DNA of 64,000 bases, from positions 1 through 64,000 of the forward strand of contig DASSRK010000119.1 of assembly GCA_035701825.1 (NCBI GenBank). Reading direction: 5' to 3'. Both the position numbers and the translations under genes were made by a program. The notes below the pieces were generated by a model. That model did no database searches and was not told the origin of the DNA. It worked only from the letters and a program-made list of their open reading frames with translations. This document shows, one piece after another, positions 17,101 to 24,512 of the stretch. The DNA is from CADEED01 sp035701825 (GTDB lineage Bacteria > Pseudomonadota > Gammaproteobacteria > Steroidobacterales > Steroidobacteraceae). Position 1 is the first letter of the stretch; every line of letters starts with the position of its first letter.

Positions 17101-19025
17101 ACGTCGCCGCGCCACACCGCGAGCACCGCCTCCTTGAACAGCGGCTCGAGTGCGGCGAAATCGCCGCGCTTCAGGTCGCGCGCCTCGAGCATGAAGTCCT
17201 GGATCACCGCCGCGGGCCGCACCGCGGTGATCGAGTAGTTGTGCTCCTCGAGCACGCGCAGGCCGAAGTTCTCGAGCATCGGCAGGATGTCGGAGATCGG
17301 GATCAGGTTGCCGGCGCGCAGGATGCGCAGGTGCGCGCGGTTGCCGGGGCCGCCGGGATGCGCGCGCAGGTTGAGCTGCGGGATTTCCGGGTTGGCCGAC
17401 AGCGCCTCGAGGTCGGTGATGTCCTCGAGCGCCTGGACGGGCTCGACGTCGGCGCGATAGGCGAGCGGGAACACCCGCGCATAGCGATTGGCGAGCTCCA
17501 CGGCGTCGCGGTCGAGGCCGCGCGCGATCAGCGCCTGCTGCAGGCGGTCCTCCCAGGTGGCGGCCGCGGCGGCGATCTCGGCTTCGATCGAGCCGTCGTC
17601 CTCGATGGGCGGCGCGCCCTGCGGCGTGCGCACCAGCACGTGCAGCCGCGCCAACATGGAATCGGAGATCTGCACCTGCGTCTCGACGTCGGTGCCGCCG
17701 AAGCGCTCGCGCACGATGCGTTCGATGCGCTCGCGCACCTCGGTGTTGTAGCGGTCGCGCGGCACGTAGACCAGGCACGAGTAGAAGCGCTCGTAGCTGT
17801 CGCGGCGCCAGAACAGCCGCACGCGGCGGCGCTCGTAGAGATTGACGATGCCGCGCACCTTGGCGATGAGCTCCGGCGTCGGCGTCTGGAACAGCTCGTC
17901 GCGCGGGAACGTCTCGATGACGTGCACCACCGACTTGGCGTCGTGGCTCTGCGCCGGCAGCGCGAAGTGCTGGATCACGTTGGCGAGCTTGCGTCGCAGC
18001 AGCGGGATCTCGGCCGGCGGCTTGTGGTAGGCGCTCGAGGTCCAGAGCCCGAGGAAGCGATGCTCGCCGCTGACGCGGCCGGCGGCGTCGAAGGTCTTCA
18101 CGCCGACGTAGTCGAGGTAGCTGGCGCGATGCACGGTGGAGGGAGTGTTGGCCTTGGTGAGCACCAGCAGCTCCGGCGCGCGCGCCTGCGCGCGCAGCAG
18201 TCCCCTGAGCACGATGGGCGCGGGCGGCTTGCGCTGGCGCCCGGCGCGCAGGATGCCGAGGCCGCTGTCCGCGTCGCGCACCAGCGCGTCGCGCGCGCGG
18301 CCGCGGCGCAGGTGGTAGTAGCGGTAGCCGAGGAACACGAAGTGCCCCTCGTCCATCCAGCGCAGCAGCGCGCGCGCCTCGTCGCGCTCGGCACGCGGCA
18401 CGGGTAGTTTGGCGCGCGCCAGCTCGCCCTCGACCGCCCGGATGCGGCGGCGCATCGACGGGAAGTCCTGCACCGCGCGCCGCACGTCCTCGAGCGCGGC
18501 GTGCAGCCGCCGCAGCAGCTCGCGCGTCTGCGCCTCGTCCGCCGGGCGGTCGATTTCCATCATCTGCCACGACTCGGCCGCGGTGCGGCGCCCGTCGGCG
18601 CCGACCCCGGCCAGGCGCCCGCGCGCATCGCGCGCCACCTGCAGCACCGGGTGCACGATCAGGTGCACGCCGATGTTCATGGAGCTGAACACGATGCCGA
18701 TCGAGTCGACCAGGAACGGCATGTCGGGCGCGACCAGGCGCACCAGCGCGCGGTGCGCGGCGGTGGGCGCGGCGGTGTCGAGCGGCGGGGCGAGATCCAC
18801 CAGCACCCGGCCGCCGCGGCGCGTGCGGCCGAACTCCAGGTGGGCGAGCCCGGCGCGCGCCAGGTTGCGCGGGTCGTGCACGCGCAGGTCCTCCTCGGCG
18901 ACGCCGCGGAAGAAGGTGCGCAGGAAGTCCGCGGCGAGCGCGCGCGGCGCCTTCGTATCGCGCGGGATGCTCCTGACTATCTTCTCGATGAGCGCGAGGC
19001 GGGCGGCGGGAATCTTGCCGAGCAT
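14175..19025 (-). CDS. gdhB: NAD-specific glutamate dehydrogenase, large (about 180 kDa) class
   Basis: 1616 residues, matching the long L-GDH class (about 1600). It deaminates glutamate to 2-oxoglutarate and ammonia with NAD, mainly for catabolism. The N-terminal half carries ACT-like regulatory segments; the catalytic core includes PVGAKGGFYPKKLP (substrate Lys region, near residue 840) and a dinucleotide-binding region with FTCAGIGDMSGDVFGNGMLL (near 980-1000). The C-terminal helical domain contains AEEVQRYFPT-like segments. The start ATG at 19025 is preceded by a 64-nt gap to the MarR gene. Allosteric control, known in this class, cannot be read here. Confidence 0.95.
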   Translation of the reverse strand: MLGKIPAARLALIEKIVRSIPRDTKAPRALAADFLRTFFRGVAEEDLRVHDPRNLARAGLAHLEFGRTRRGGRVLVDLAPPLDTAAPTAAHRALVRLVAPDMPFLVDSIGIVFSSMNIGVHLIVHPVLQVARDARGRLAGVGADGRRTAAESWQMMEIDRPADEAQTRELLRRLHAALEDVRRAVQDFPSMRRRIRAVEGELARAKLPVPRAERDEARALLRWMDEGHFVFLGYRYYHLRRGRARDALVRDADSGLGILRAGRQRKPPAPIVLRGLLRAQARAPELLVLTKANTPSTVHRASYLDYVGVKTFDAAGRVSGEHRFLGLWTSSAYHKPPAEIPLLRRKLANVIQHFALPAQSHDAKSVVHVIETFPRDELFQTPTPELIAKVRGIVNLYERRRVRLFWRRDSYERFYSCLVYVPRDRYNTEVRERIERIVRERFGGTDVETQVQISDSMLARLHVLVRTPQGAPPIEDDGSIEAEIAAAAATWEDRLQQALIARGLDRDAVELANRYARVFPLAYRADVEPVQALEDITDLEALSANPEIPQLNLRAHPGGPGNRAHLRILRAGNLIPISDILPMLENFGLRVLEEHNYSITAVRPAAVIQDFMLEARDLKRGDFAALEPLFKEAVLAVWRGDVENDGFNRLLLCASLSARQIVVLRAYCRYLLQTGIPFSQAYMERVLVTQAPIARQLVRLFETQFELDGHARERERAAERIAQGIVRALDKVASLDEDRILRGFLAVIRATLRTNYYQKIEAGKDAAGSDKSWLSFKLDPHAIPELPLPRPKFEIFVYSPRVEGVHLRMGYVARGGIRWSDRREDFRTEVLGLMKAQNVKNTVIVPVGAKGGFYPKKLPAGGSREEVMKEGIASYQTFIRGLLDVTDNIVNGKMVVRPGIVRRDGDDAYLVVAADKGTATFSDIANAISIEYGHWLGDAFASGGSAGYDHKGMGITARGAWECVKRHFREIGVDIQSQEFTCAGIGDMSGDVFGNGMLLSRHIRLVAAFDHRHVFIDPDPDAAASFRERERLFKLPRSSWDDYSRKLVSRGGGVWPRSAKSIPLSAEARKLLDLDVESAPPVDVLRAILRMRVDLLWNGGIGTYVKAHDESHAEVRDRANDSIRADGREVRARVIGEGGNLGCTQRGRIEYAQLGGADRNGGRINTDFIDNSAGVNTSDLEVNIKILLSDVMRKGRLPLAARNKLLASMTDEVAALVLRNNYLQGQAISVVEQRAAERLTEYRGLVRALERSGHLNRAIEFLPSEEEFQERRKQRLGLTRPEFAVVLAYSKIWLNDHLLDSDLPDDPYFAAEVQRYFPTPMRRRFAREIPRHRLHREIIATATTNSLVNRMGPVFVSRAQEDTGAAPAVIARAYAIAREVFSMRALWTDIEGLDNQVAAKVQYGMFFRTSRLLRHASYWLLRNRDRDLPIEVAMRELRAGIEALDDSLDNVMTGAARAQHDTVYDELTGGGVPEKLARRVARLTVMEPALDIVNLARSERAAVADVAHAWFELGKELGLEWLHVEIDRLTVDGSWQATARTGLRDAAMRAHRELTRQVLRARGARRVDERLARWSAARDAALAPWKRTLAEMRSSGSADFATLTVGVDAIRALAGS

Positions 19026-19089
19026 GGGGATCCTCAGGCGGGCAGGGGCGCGCGCGAAGTGCGCAAGTATACATGCGGCATGCGCGCCA

Positions 19090-19554
19090 TCATTCGGCGT
19101 GCACCGGGCCGAGCTCGACCGCGCGGCCTAGCAACACGCGCACCAGCCGGTCGAGCGTGGCGCGGTCGCGCGCGCTCAGCGGGGCGATGAGGCTGCGCTC
19201 GTAGCCGAGCGCCATCGGCACGACGCGCCGGTAGACGCGTTCGCCGGCGCGCGTCAGCGCCAGGTGCGTGCGGCGGCGATCCGCGGGCGTGGTTGTGCGG
19301 TGCAGCCGGCCCGCGGCCTGCAGCGCCGCGACCGCGCGGCTCACCGCCACCTTGTCCATCGCGGTCCGCGCGGTGACTTCCGCGGCGGAAAGCCCGGGAT
19401 TGGCGGCGAGCACCGCCATGACGCGCCATTCGGGGATGGACAGGCCGAAGTTCATGAAGTATGCCGCCGCGATCGCCGAACTGACGGTATTGGACAAGAC
19501 CGACAGCCGGTAGGGCAGAAATCTCTCGAGATGCAGTTTCGGGGGACGGGCCAT
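19090..19554 (-). CDS. MarR-family transcriptional regulator, probable repressor of the hppD operon
   Basis: 154 residues with the MarR winged helix: LSIPEWRVMAVLAANPGLSAAEVTARTAMDKVAVSRAVAALQAAGRL, then the wing TTTPADRRRTHLALTRAG. It is divergent from hppD with a 40-nt gap. A 22-bp palindrome spans its own ATG and the candidate -10 of hppD, so autoregulation plus repression of the tyrosine pathway is likely. The effector would then be a pathway intermediate such as 4-hydroxyphenylpyruvate or homogentisate, which is inference. Confidence 0.9.
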   Translation of the reverse strand: MARPPKLHLERFLPYRLSVLSNTVSSAIAAAYFMNFGLSIPEWRVMAVLAANPGLSAAEVTARTAMDKVAVSRAVAALQAAGRLHRTTTPADRRRTHLALTRAGERVYRRVVPMALGYERSLIAPLSARDRATLDRLVRVLLGRAVELGPVHAE

Positions 19555-19574
19555 TGGTTACAATTGAAACCAAT
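19553..19574. promoter_or_regulatory. Palindromic operator between MarR gene and hppD
   Basis: ATTGGTT-acaattga-AACCAAT is a 22-bp inverted repeat with 7-bp outer arms and a CAATTG centre. It covers the MarR start codon (19552-19554) and a TACAAT -10 candidate (19559-19564) reading toward hppD. Size and symmetry suit a MarR dimer, and binding would block RNA polymerase in both directions. Confidence 0.7.
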
Positions 19575-19594
19575 TTTTTCGCCGGAGGCCAGTC

Positions 19595-20641
19595 ATGGCC
19601 GCAGACACCAACCCGATGGGCACCGACGGATTCGAATTCGTCGAATACACCGCCCCCGATCCGCAGCTGCTGCGGGGCCTGTTCGAACGACTTGGTTTCC
19701 CGGTGGTGGCCCGCCACCGCAGCAAGAACGTCACGCTGCATTCGCAGGGCGACATCAACTTCGTCATCAACGCCGAGCCCGGGTCGTTCGGCCAGCGCTT
19801 CGCGCAGGCCCACGGCCCGTCGGTGTGCGCCATGGCGTTCCGCGTGCGCGACGCGGCCGCGGCCTTCGAGCGCGCCATCCAGCTCGGCGCCGAGCCGCAT
19901 CGTTCGCAGGTCGGTCCGATGGAGCTCAACATCCCCGCCATCGTCGGCATCGGTGGCTCGCTCATCTACTTCGTGGACCGCTACGGCGACCGCTCGATAT
20001 ACGACGTGGATTTCAAGCCGGTGGACGTGCAGCCGCTGGCGCCCGCCGGCCTCGTGCAGATCGACCACCTGACCCACAACGTCCACCGCGGCAACATGGA
20101 CAAGTGGTGCGAGTTCTACGAGCGGCTGTTCAATTTCCGCGAGATCCGCTACTTCGACATCGAAGGCAGGAAGACCGGCCTGTTCTCGCGCGCGCTGACC
20201 AGCCCCTGCGGCAAGATCCGCATCCCGATCAACGAGTCGCAGGACGACAAGTCGCAGATCGAGGAATACCTGCGCGAGTACCGCGGCGAGGGCATCCAGC
20301 ACATCGCGCTGTCGACCGACGACATCTATCGCACCGTGGACGTGCTGCGCTCGCGCGAGGTGGCCTTCCAGGACACGCCCGACACCTACTATGACGGCAT
20401 CGCCACGCGGGTCGCGGGCCACCGCGAGGACGTCGCGGAGCTCAAGCGCCGTCGCATCCTCATCGACGGCAACGGCTCGACCGACGAGGGCGTGCTGCTG
20501 CAGATCTTCACCGCCAACGTGATCGGCCCGATCTTCTTCGAGATCATCCAGCGCAAGGGCAACCAGGGTTTCGGCGAAGGCAATTTCAAGGCATTGTTCG
20601 AATCCATCGAACTCGACCAGATCCGCCGAGGTGTCATTTGA
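19595..20641 (+). CDS. hppD: 4-hydroxyphenylpyruvate dioxygenase
   Basis: Fe(II) dioxygenase making homogentisate from 4-hydroxyphenylpyruvate in tyrosine catabolism; 348 residues in two VOC domains. Iron ligands are visible as IDHLTHNV (His158), IQHIALSTDDIY (His236) and FFEIIQRKG (Glu316). The C-terminal helix NQGFGEGNFKALFESIE closes the active site as in the family. A good SD (GCCGGAGG) lies upstream of ATG 19595. First gene of hppD-maiA-scoA-scoB; its stop overlaps the next start (TTGA). hmgA, which normally follows in the pathway, is absent. Confidence 0.97.
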   Translation: MAADTNPMGTDGFEFVEYTAPDPQLLRGLFERLGFPVVARHRSKNVTLHSQGDINFVINAEPGSFGQRFAQAHGPSVCAMAFRVRDAAAAFERAIQLGAEPHRSQVGPMELNIPAIVGIGGSLIYFVDRYGDRSIYDVDFKPVDVQPLAPAGLVQIDHLTHNVHRGNMDKWCEFYERLFNFREIRYFDIEGRKTGLFSRALTSPCGKIRIPINESQDDKSQIEEYLREYRGEGIQHIALSTDDIYRTVDVLRSREVAFQDTPDTYYDGIATRVAGHREDVAELKRRRILIDGNGSTDEGVLLQIFTANVIGPIFFEIIQRKGNQGFGEGNFKALFESIELDQIRRGVI

Positions 20642-21288
20642 GTCTCGAGCTCTACAGTTTCTGGCGCAGCTCGGCGTCCTACCGGGTGCGCATCGCGCTG
20701 CACCTGAAGTCGTTGCCGTTCGTCTACCACGGCGTCGATCTCGTGAAGGGCGCGGGCGAGCAGTGGGATCCGAAATACCGCGCGGTGAATCCGCAGGCGC
20801 GCGTGCCGACCCTGGTGCACAACGGCCTGCGGATCACGCAGTCGCTGGCCATCATCGAGTACCTCGACGAAATGCATCACCAGCCGGCGCTGCTGCCGAA
20901 GGATCCCGAGGCCCGCGCGCGCGTGCGGGCGCTGTCGCAGATCATCGCCTGCGACATCCAGCCCATGCAGAACACCAGCACGACGCGCTACCTCAAGGAG
21001 ACGCTCAAGCTCGACGACGCGGCGGTCGGCAATTGGGTCAAGGAGTGGATCAGGCGCGGGCTCGACGCGTTCAACGCGCTGCTGGAACACGATCGCCAGT
21101 CCGGCAAGTTCTGCCATGGCGACCAGCCGGGCATGGCGGACTGCTGCCTGGTGCCGCAGATGTATGCCGCCGAGCGTTTCGGCGTGGATCCCGCGCAATA
21201 CCCGCGGCTCACGCTGATCTGGGAAAACTGCAACCGCATGCCGGCGTTCGCCGCGGCGCATCCGGCGAAGCAGATCGATGCCCGTTAG
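20638..21288 (+). CDS. maiA: Maleylacetoacetate isomerase (zeta-class glutathione transferase)
   Basis: 216 residues. It isomerises maleylacetoacetate to fumarylacetoacetate with glutathione, step four of tyrosine breakdown. The zeta-GST motif SSASYRVR (Ser11-Arg16 region) is at the N-terminus, followed by NPQARVPTLVHNG and QSLAIIEYLDE; the C-terminal domain has DIQPMQNTSTTRYL and GMADCCLVPQMYAAERFGVD. Translation starts with TTG overlapping the hppD stop; no ATG or GTG is available in frame nearby, so coupling to hppD is likely. It overlaps scoA by 11 nt. Confidence 0.93.
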   Translation: MSLELYSFWRSSASYRVRIALHLKSLPFVYHGVDLVKGAGEQWDPKYRAVNPQARVPTLVHNGLRITQSLAIIEYLDEMHHQPALLPKDPEARARVRALSQIIACDIQPMQNTSTTRYLKETLKLDDAAVGNWVKEWIRRGLDAFNALLEHDRQSGKFCHGDQPGMADCCLVPQMYAAERFGVDPAQYPRLTLIWENCNRMPAFAAAHPAKQIDAR

Positions 21289-21997
21289 CCAGCAGGGCAA
21301 GGTCTACCCGGATGCGAAGTCCGCGCTCGCCGGGCTGACGCGCGACGGCATCACGGTCATGGCCGGCGGCTTCGGCCTGTGCGGCATCCCGGAGAACCTG
21401 ATCCTCGCGCTGCGCGACTCGGGCGCGCGCAATCTCACCGTGATCTCCAACAACGCGGGTGTCGACGGCTTCGGGCTGGGACAGCTGCTCGAGACACGGC
21501 AGATCCGCAAGATGGTCTCGTCGTACGTCGGCGAGAACAGGGAATTCGAGCGGCAATTCCTGGCGAAGGAGCTGGAGCTCGAGTTCAACCCGCAGGGCAC
21601 GCTGGCCGAGCGCATCCGCGCGGGCGGCGCGGGCATCTATGGCTTCTACACGCGCACCGGCGCCGGCACCGTGGTCGCCGAAGGCAAGGAACAGCGCGAA
21701 TTCAACGGTGAGACCTACGTGCTCGAGACCGGGCTCACCGCCGACCTGGCCATCGTCAAGGCGTGGAAGGGCGATACCGAGGGCAACCTCGTGTACCGCA
21801 AGACCGCGCGCAACTTCAACCCGATGATGGCCACGGCCGGCCGCGTGACCGTCGCGGAAGTCGAGCACCTGGTCGAACCCGGCGAGCTCGACCCGGACCA
21901 GATCCATACGCCCGGCATCTTCGTGCAGCGCATCCTGCGCGGCGCTAACTACCAGAAGCGCATCGAGCAGCGCACCACACGCAAGAGGGCGGGCTGA
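21278..21997 (+). CDS. scoA: 3-oxoacid CoA-transferase subunit A
   Basis: Subunit A of succinyl-CoA:acetoacetate CoA-transferase, 239 residues. It activates acetoacetate, the end product of tyrosine catabolism, to acetoacetyl-CoA. The family motif VMAGGFGLCGIPENLI is near residue 30, with NNAGVDGFGLG, GGAGIYGFYTRTG and KTARNFNPMMATAG downstream. The start lies inside the maiA 3' end (11-nt overlap) and the stop overlaps the scoB start (TGATG). It forms a heterotetramer with ScoB. Confidence 0.95.
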   Translation: MPVSQQGKVYPDAKSALAGLTRDGITVMAGGFGLCGIPENLILALRDSGARNLTVISNNAGVDGFGLGQLLETRQIRKMVSSYVGENREFERQFLAKELELEFNPQGTLAERIRAGGAGIYGFYTRTGAGTVVAEGKEQREFNGETYVLETGLTADLAIVKAWKGDTEGNLVYRKTARNFNPMMATAGRVTVAEVEHLVEPGELDPDQIHTPGIFVQRILRGANYQKRIEQRTTRKRAG

Positions 21998-22632
21998 TGG
22001 CCTGGACGCGCGAGGACCTGGCCAGGCGCGCCGCGCGCGAGCTGCGCGACGGCTACTACGTGAACCTCGGCATCGGCATCCCGACGCTGGTGGCCAACTA
22101 CATACCGCCCGGCATGCGCGTGGTGCTGCAGTCGGAGAACGGCATGCTCGGCATGGGGCCGTTCCCGTACGAAGGCGAGGAGGACCCGGATCTCATCAAT
22201 GCCGGCAAGCAGACCATCACGGAGCTCCCGACCTCGGCCTATTTTTCCTCCGCGGACAGCTTCGGCATGATCCGCGGCGGGCACATCGACCTGTCGGTGC
22301 TCGGCGCGCTCGAAGTCGCCGAGAACGGCGACCTCGCCAACTGGATGGTGCCGGGCAAGATGGTCAAGGGCATGGGCGGCGCCATGGACCTGGTTGCCGG
22401 AGTGCGGCGCGTGGTGGTCGTCATGGAACACAACTCGAAGGACGGCGCCTCCAAGTTCAAGCCGCGCTGCGACCTGCCGCTGACCGGCGCGAACTGCGTC
22501 GACATGCTGATCACCGACCTCGCGGTGTTCGAGCGGCCGGACCGGCGCAGCGCATTCAGGCTGATCGAACTCGCACCCGGCGTGGGCGCCGACGAGGTGC
22601 GCGCCAGGACCTCGGCGAAGTTCACGGACTGA
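21997..22632 (+). CDS. scoB: 3-oxoacid CoA-transferase subunit B
   Basis: Catalytic subunit, 211 residues. The thioester-forming glutamate is Glu47 in the QSENGMLGMGP motif; YYVNLGIGIPTLVANY near the N-terminus binds CoA, and DLVAGVRRVVVVMEHNSKDG is the usual mid-segment. The start overlaps the scoA stop by one base, consistent with stoichiometric co-translation. Last gene of the hppD operon; the next gene is convergent about 140 nt on. Confidence 0.95.
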   Translation: MAWTREDLARRAARELRDGYYVNLGIGIPTLVANYIPPGMRVVLQSENGMLGMGPFPYEGEEDPDLINAGKQTITELPTSAYFSSADSFGMIRGGHIDLSVLGALEVAENGDLANWMVPGKMVKGMGGAMDLVAGVRRVVVVMEHNSKDGASKFKPRCDLPLTGANCVDMLITDLAVFERPDRRSAFRLIELAPGVGADEVRARTSAKFTD

Positions 22633-22771
22633 CCCGGCTCACGCCCGGCTGGCGCGCTCCGCGTCGTAGCCGCGGACCACGCCCGCGACGCGGCTGTAGT
22701 TGGCGGTCACACCGGCGCGCGGCGCCGCTGCTGAAATCGCTGGCGGAGGAAGCGGCGCGCCTCGCCGCCGG
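22633..22771. other. Intergenic spacer between convergent genes with weak coding-like traces
   Basis: Between scoB and the minus-strand membrane protein. The plus strand can be read as a short peptide ending KSLAEEAARLAAG before a TAG near 22772, and the minus strand as one ending YDAERASRA. Neither has a start codon with a ribosome site. This could be a decayed gene end or chance in GC-rich sequence. No terminator hairpin stands out. Confidence 0.25.
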
Positions 22772-23380
22772 CTAGCGAGTGCGGGCGAGCTTGGGGCCGC
22801 CGGCCGACTGCGCGGCGACCGTGGTGAACTTGAGGCCGAGCACCGTCGCGTAACCGCGAAAAACCACGTGGGTCCCTCGGGGATAGTGGTCTACCAGGCA
22901 GGGGACGAAGCCGTTCTGCCACGTGGTGAGCTCGCCGAATTCGTAGCGGCTGCAGGTCGCCGGCCGCCTGAAAAGCCGCGACGCGGCCCCGCGATCCACC
23001 GCGATCGATTCGCGCACCGTCAGGATGCTCTCGCCCGTGCGCCCGAACAACCAGGTGGCCACGCCGCCGGCGCCATTGATGAACGCCGCCGCGCCCATGC
23101 CCAGTTGCAGCACCGCGATGACGACGATGCTCGACTTGGCCAGCGACCCGCCGAACCGGGCCTGCTGGGACTCGGTCAGCTGGCCAAAGCGCTTGTGGGC
23201 GTAGCCCGCGGCGCCGACCAGGTAGACCGCGCACAGGGCGCCGTACACGGTGCCGAACACCAACGTGCGCCGCGATGGGATGAAATCGATCGGCACCGTC
23301 ACGAGCGTCACGGCGAGGTTCACCACCATCAGCCAGATCGCCAGGCTGAACACCAGGTACGCCCGGGAGCGCGTGTTCAT
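22772..23380 (-). CDS. Uncharacterised inner-membrane protein
   Basis: 202 residues, not recognised. Three hydrophobic helices are clear (about 8-30, 38-60 and 82-108), the last containing GMGAAAFINGAGGVATWLFG. A soluble C-terminal part (about 115-202) holds two Cys (TCSRYEFGE and VPCLVDHYPRG) that might pair if extracytoplasmic, and a strand-rich VVFRGYATVLGLKFTTVA stretch. It begins 22 nt after the zapE stop and is probably the last gene of that transcript. No family function can be assigned. Confidence 0.7.
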   Translation of the reverse strand: MNTRSRAYLVFSLAIWLMVVNLAVTLVTVPIDFIPSRRTLVFGTVYGALCAVYLVGAAGYAHKRFGQLTESQQARFGGSLAKSSIVVIAVLQLGMGAAAFINGAGGVATWLFGRTGESILTVRESIAVDRGAASRLFRRPATCSRYEFGELTTWQNGFVPCLVDHYPRGTHVVFRGYATVLGLKFTTVAAQSAGGPKLARTR

Positions 23381-23402
23381 GTCGCCTGCTGCGCGCCGAC
23401 GT

Positions 23403-24512
23403 TCATGCCGCGCGGTGGGCGCGCGCGAGGTACTCGGCGCTCTGCATCTCGGTGAGCCGGCTCGCGGTGCGCTGGAATTCGAACTTGAGCTTCTCCCCCT
23501 TGTAGAGCTCGGCCGGCGCGGCCGCCGCGGAGATCACCACGTTCACGCCGCGGTCGTAGAACTCGTCGATCACCGAGATGAAGCGCCGCGCCGCGTTGTC
23601 CGCCGTGTCGTGCAGCACCGGGATGTTGCTGATGATCACCGACTGGTATTCGCTCGCGATCGCGATGTAGTCGGCGGCGCTGCGCGGGCCTTCGCAGAGC
23701 GCGGCGAAATCGAACCAGATGACGTTCTCGCTCTCGCGCAGCACCTTGATCTTGCGATGGTTGATGGTGATCGACCCGTCGGTCTCGACGTCGTCGTCGG
23801 ACAGGTCGTCGAACAGGTCCTCGAGCTTCTTCTGTGTGTCCGCGGCGCCGGCGGCCAGGTAGATGGGCGCCGCGGTGAGCTGCCGCAGGCGGTAGTCGAC
23901 GCCGCCGTCCACCGCCACGACGTCGCTGTGGCCCTCGATCAACGCGATGGTCGGCACGAAGCGCTCGCGCTGCAGCCCGTTCCGGTACAGGTCCTTGGGT
24001 TTCACGTTGGAGGTGAACACCAGCGCGACGCCGCGCTTGAGCAGCGCGCCGAACAGGCCGGCGAGGATCATGGCGTCGGCGATGTCCGAGACGAACAGCT
24101 CGTCGAAGCAGATCACCTGCGCCTTCTTCGCGATCTTGTCGGCGACCCCCTCGAGCGGCGACTGCATGCCCTTGAGGCGCTTGAGGTCGGCGTGCACCTC
24201 CTGCATGAAGCGGTAGAAGTGGGTGCGGCGCTTCTGCGCGATCGTGAGGCTCGAGTAGAACAGGTCCATCAACCAGGTCTTGCCGCGGCCGACGCCGCCC
24301 CAGAGATAGACGCCGCGCGGTGCGCCGCCGTTGTCGCGCGTCAGGCCGCGCAGCAGTCGTTTGCCGAGCGGCGCCGAGGCGGCGGCCGCCAGCTCGGCGC
24401 GCAGCCGTTCGAGGTGGCGCAGCGCCTCGCGCTGCGCGGCATCGGTCGTGAAGCCGCGCTTGGCGACCTCGCGCGCGTAAAGCGCGCCGAGCACGTCGTT
24501 CGATGGGGTCAC
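23403..24512 (-). CDS. zapE: Cell division protein ZapE / AFG1-like ATPase
   Basis: 369-residue AAA-type P-loop ATPase of the AFG1/YhcM family. Walker A is GVYLWGGVGRGKTWLMDLF, Walker B is ICFDELFVSDIADAMIL, and FTSNVKPKDLYRNGLQRERF is the sensor/arginine-finger segment. E. coli ZapE acts on FtsZ rings under low oxygen; mitochondrial AFG1 aids turnover of respiratory proteins. The GTG at 24512 overlaps the ETF-QO stop (GTGA), and no family-like sequence lies upstream in frame. Pairing with an electron-transfer gene fits a respiratory quality-control role, which is inference. Confidence 0.92.
   Translation of the reverse strand: MTPSNDVLGALYAREVAKRGFTTDAAQREALRHLERLRAELAAAASAPLGKRLLRGLTRDNGGAPRGVYLWGGVGRGKTWLMDLFYSSLTIAQKRRTHFYRFMQEVHADLKRLKGMQSPLEGVADKIAKKAQVICFDELFVSDIADAMILAGLFGALLKRGVALVFTSNVKPKDLYRNGLQRERFVPTIALIEGHSDVVAVDGGVDYRLRQLTAAPIYLAAGAADTQKKLEDLFDDLSDDDVETDGSITINHRKIKVLRESENVIWFDFAALCEGPRSAADYIAIASEYQSVIISNIPVLHDTADNAARRFISVIDEFYDRGVNVVISAAAAPAELYKGEKLKFEFQRTASRLTEMQSAEYLARAHRAA

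Noticed and set aside
13920..18407. Long plus-strand open frames opposite the glutamate dehydrogenase gene
   Set aside because: The minus-strand frame has full-length family motifs; the plus-strand frames are low-complexity (His/Arg/Ala-rich) with no domain pattern.
22633..22771. Small gene or pseudogene between scoB and the membrane protein
   Set aside because: Short open stretches on both strands lack start codons with ribosome sites and match no family I recognise.
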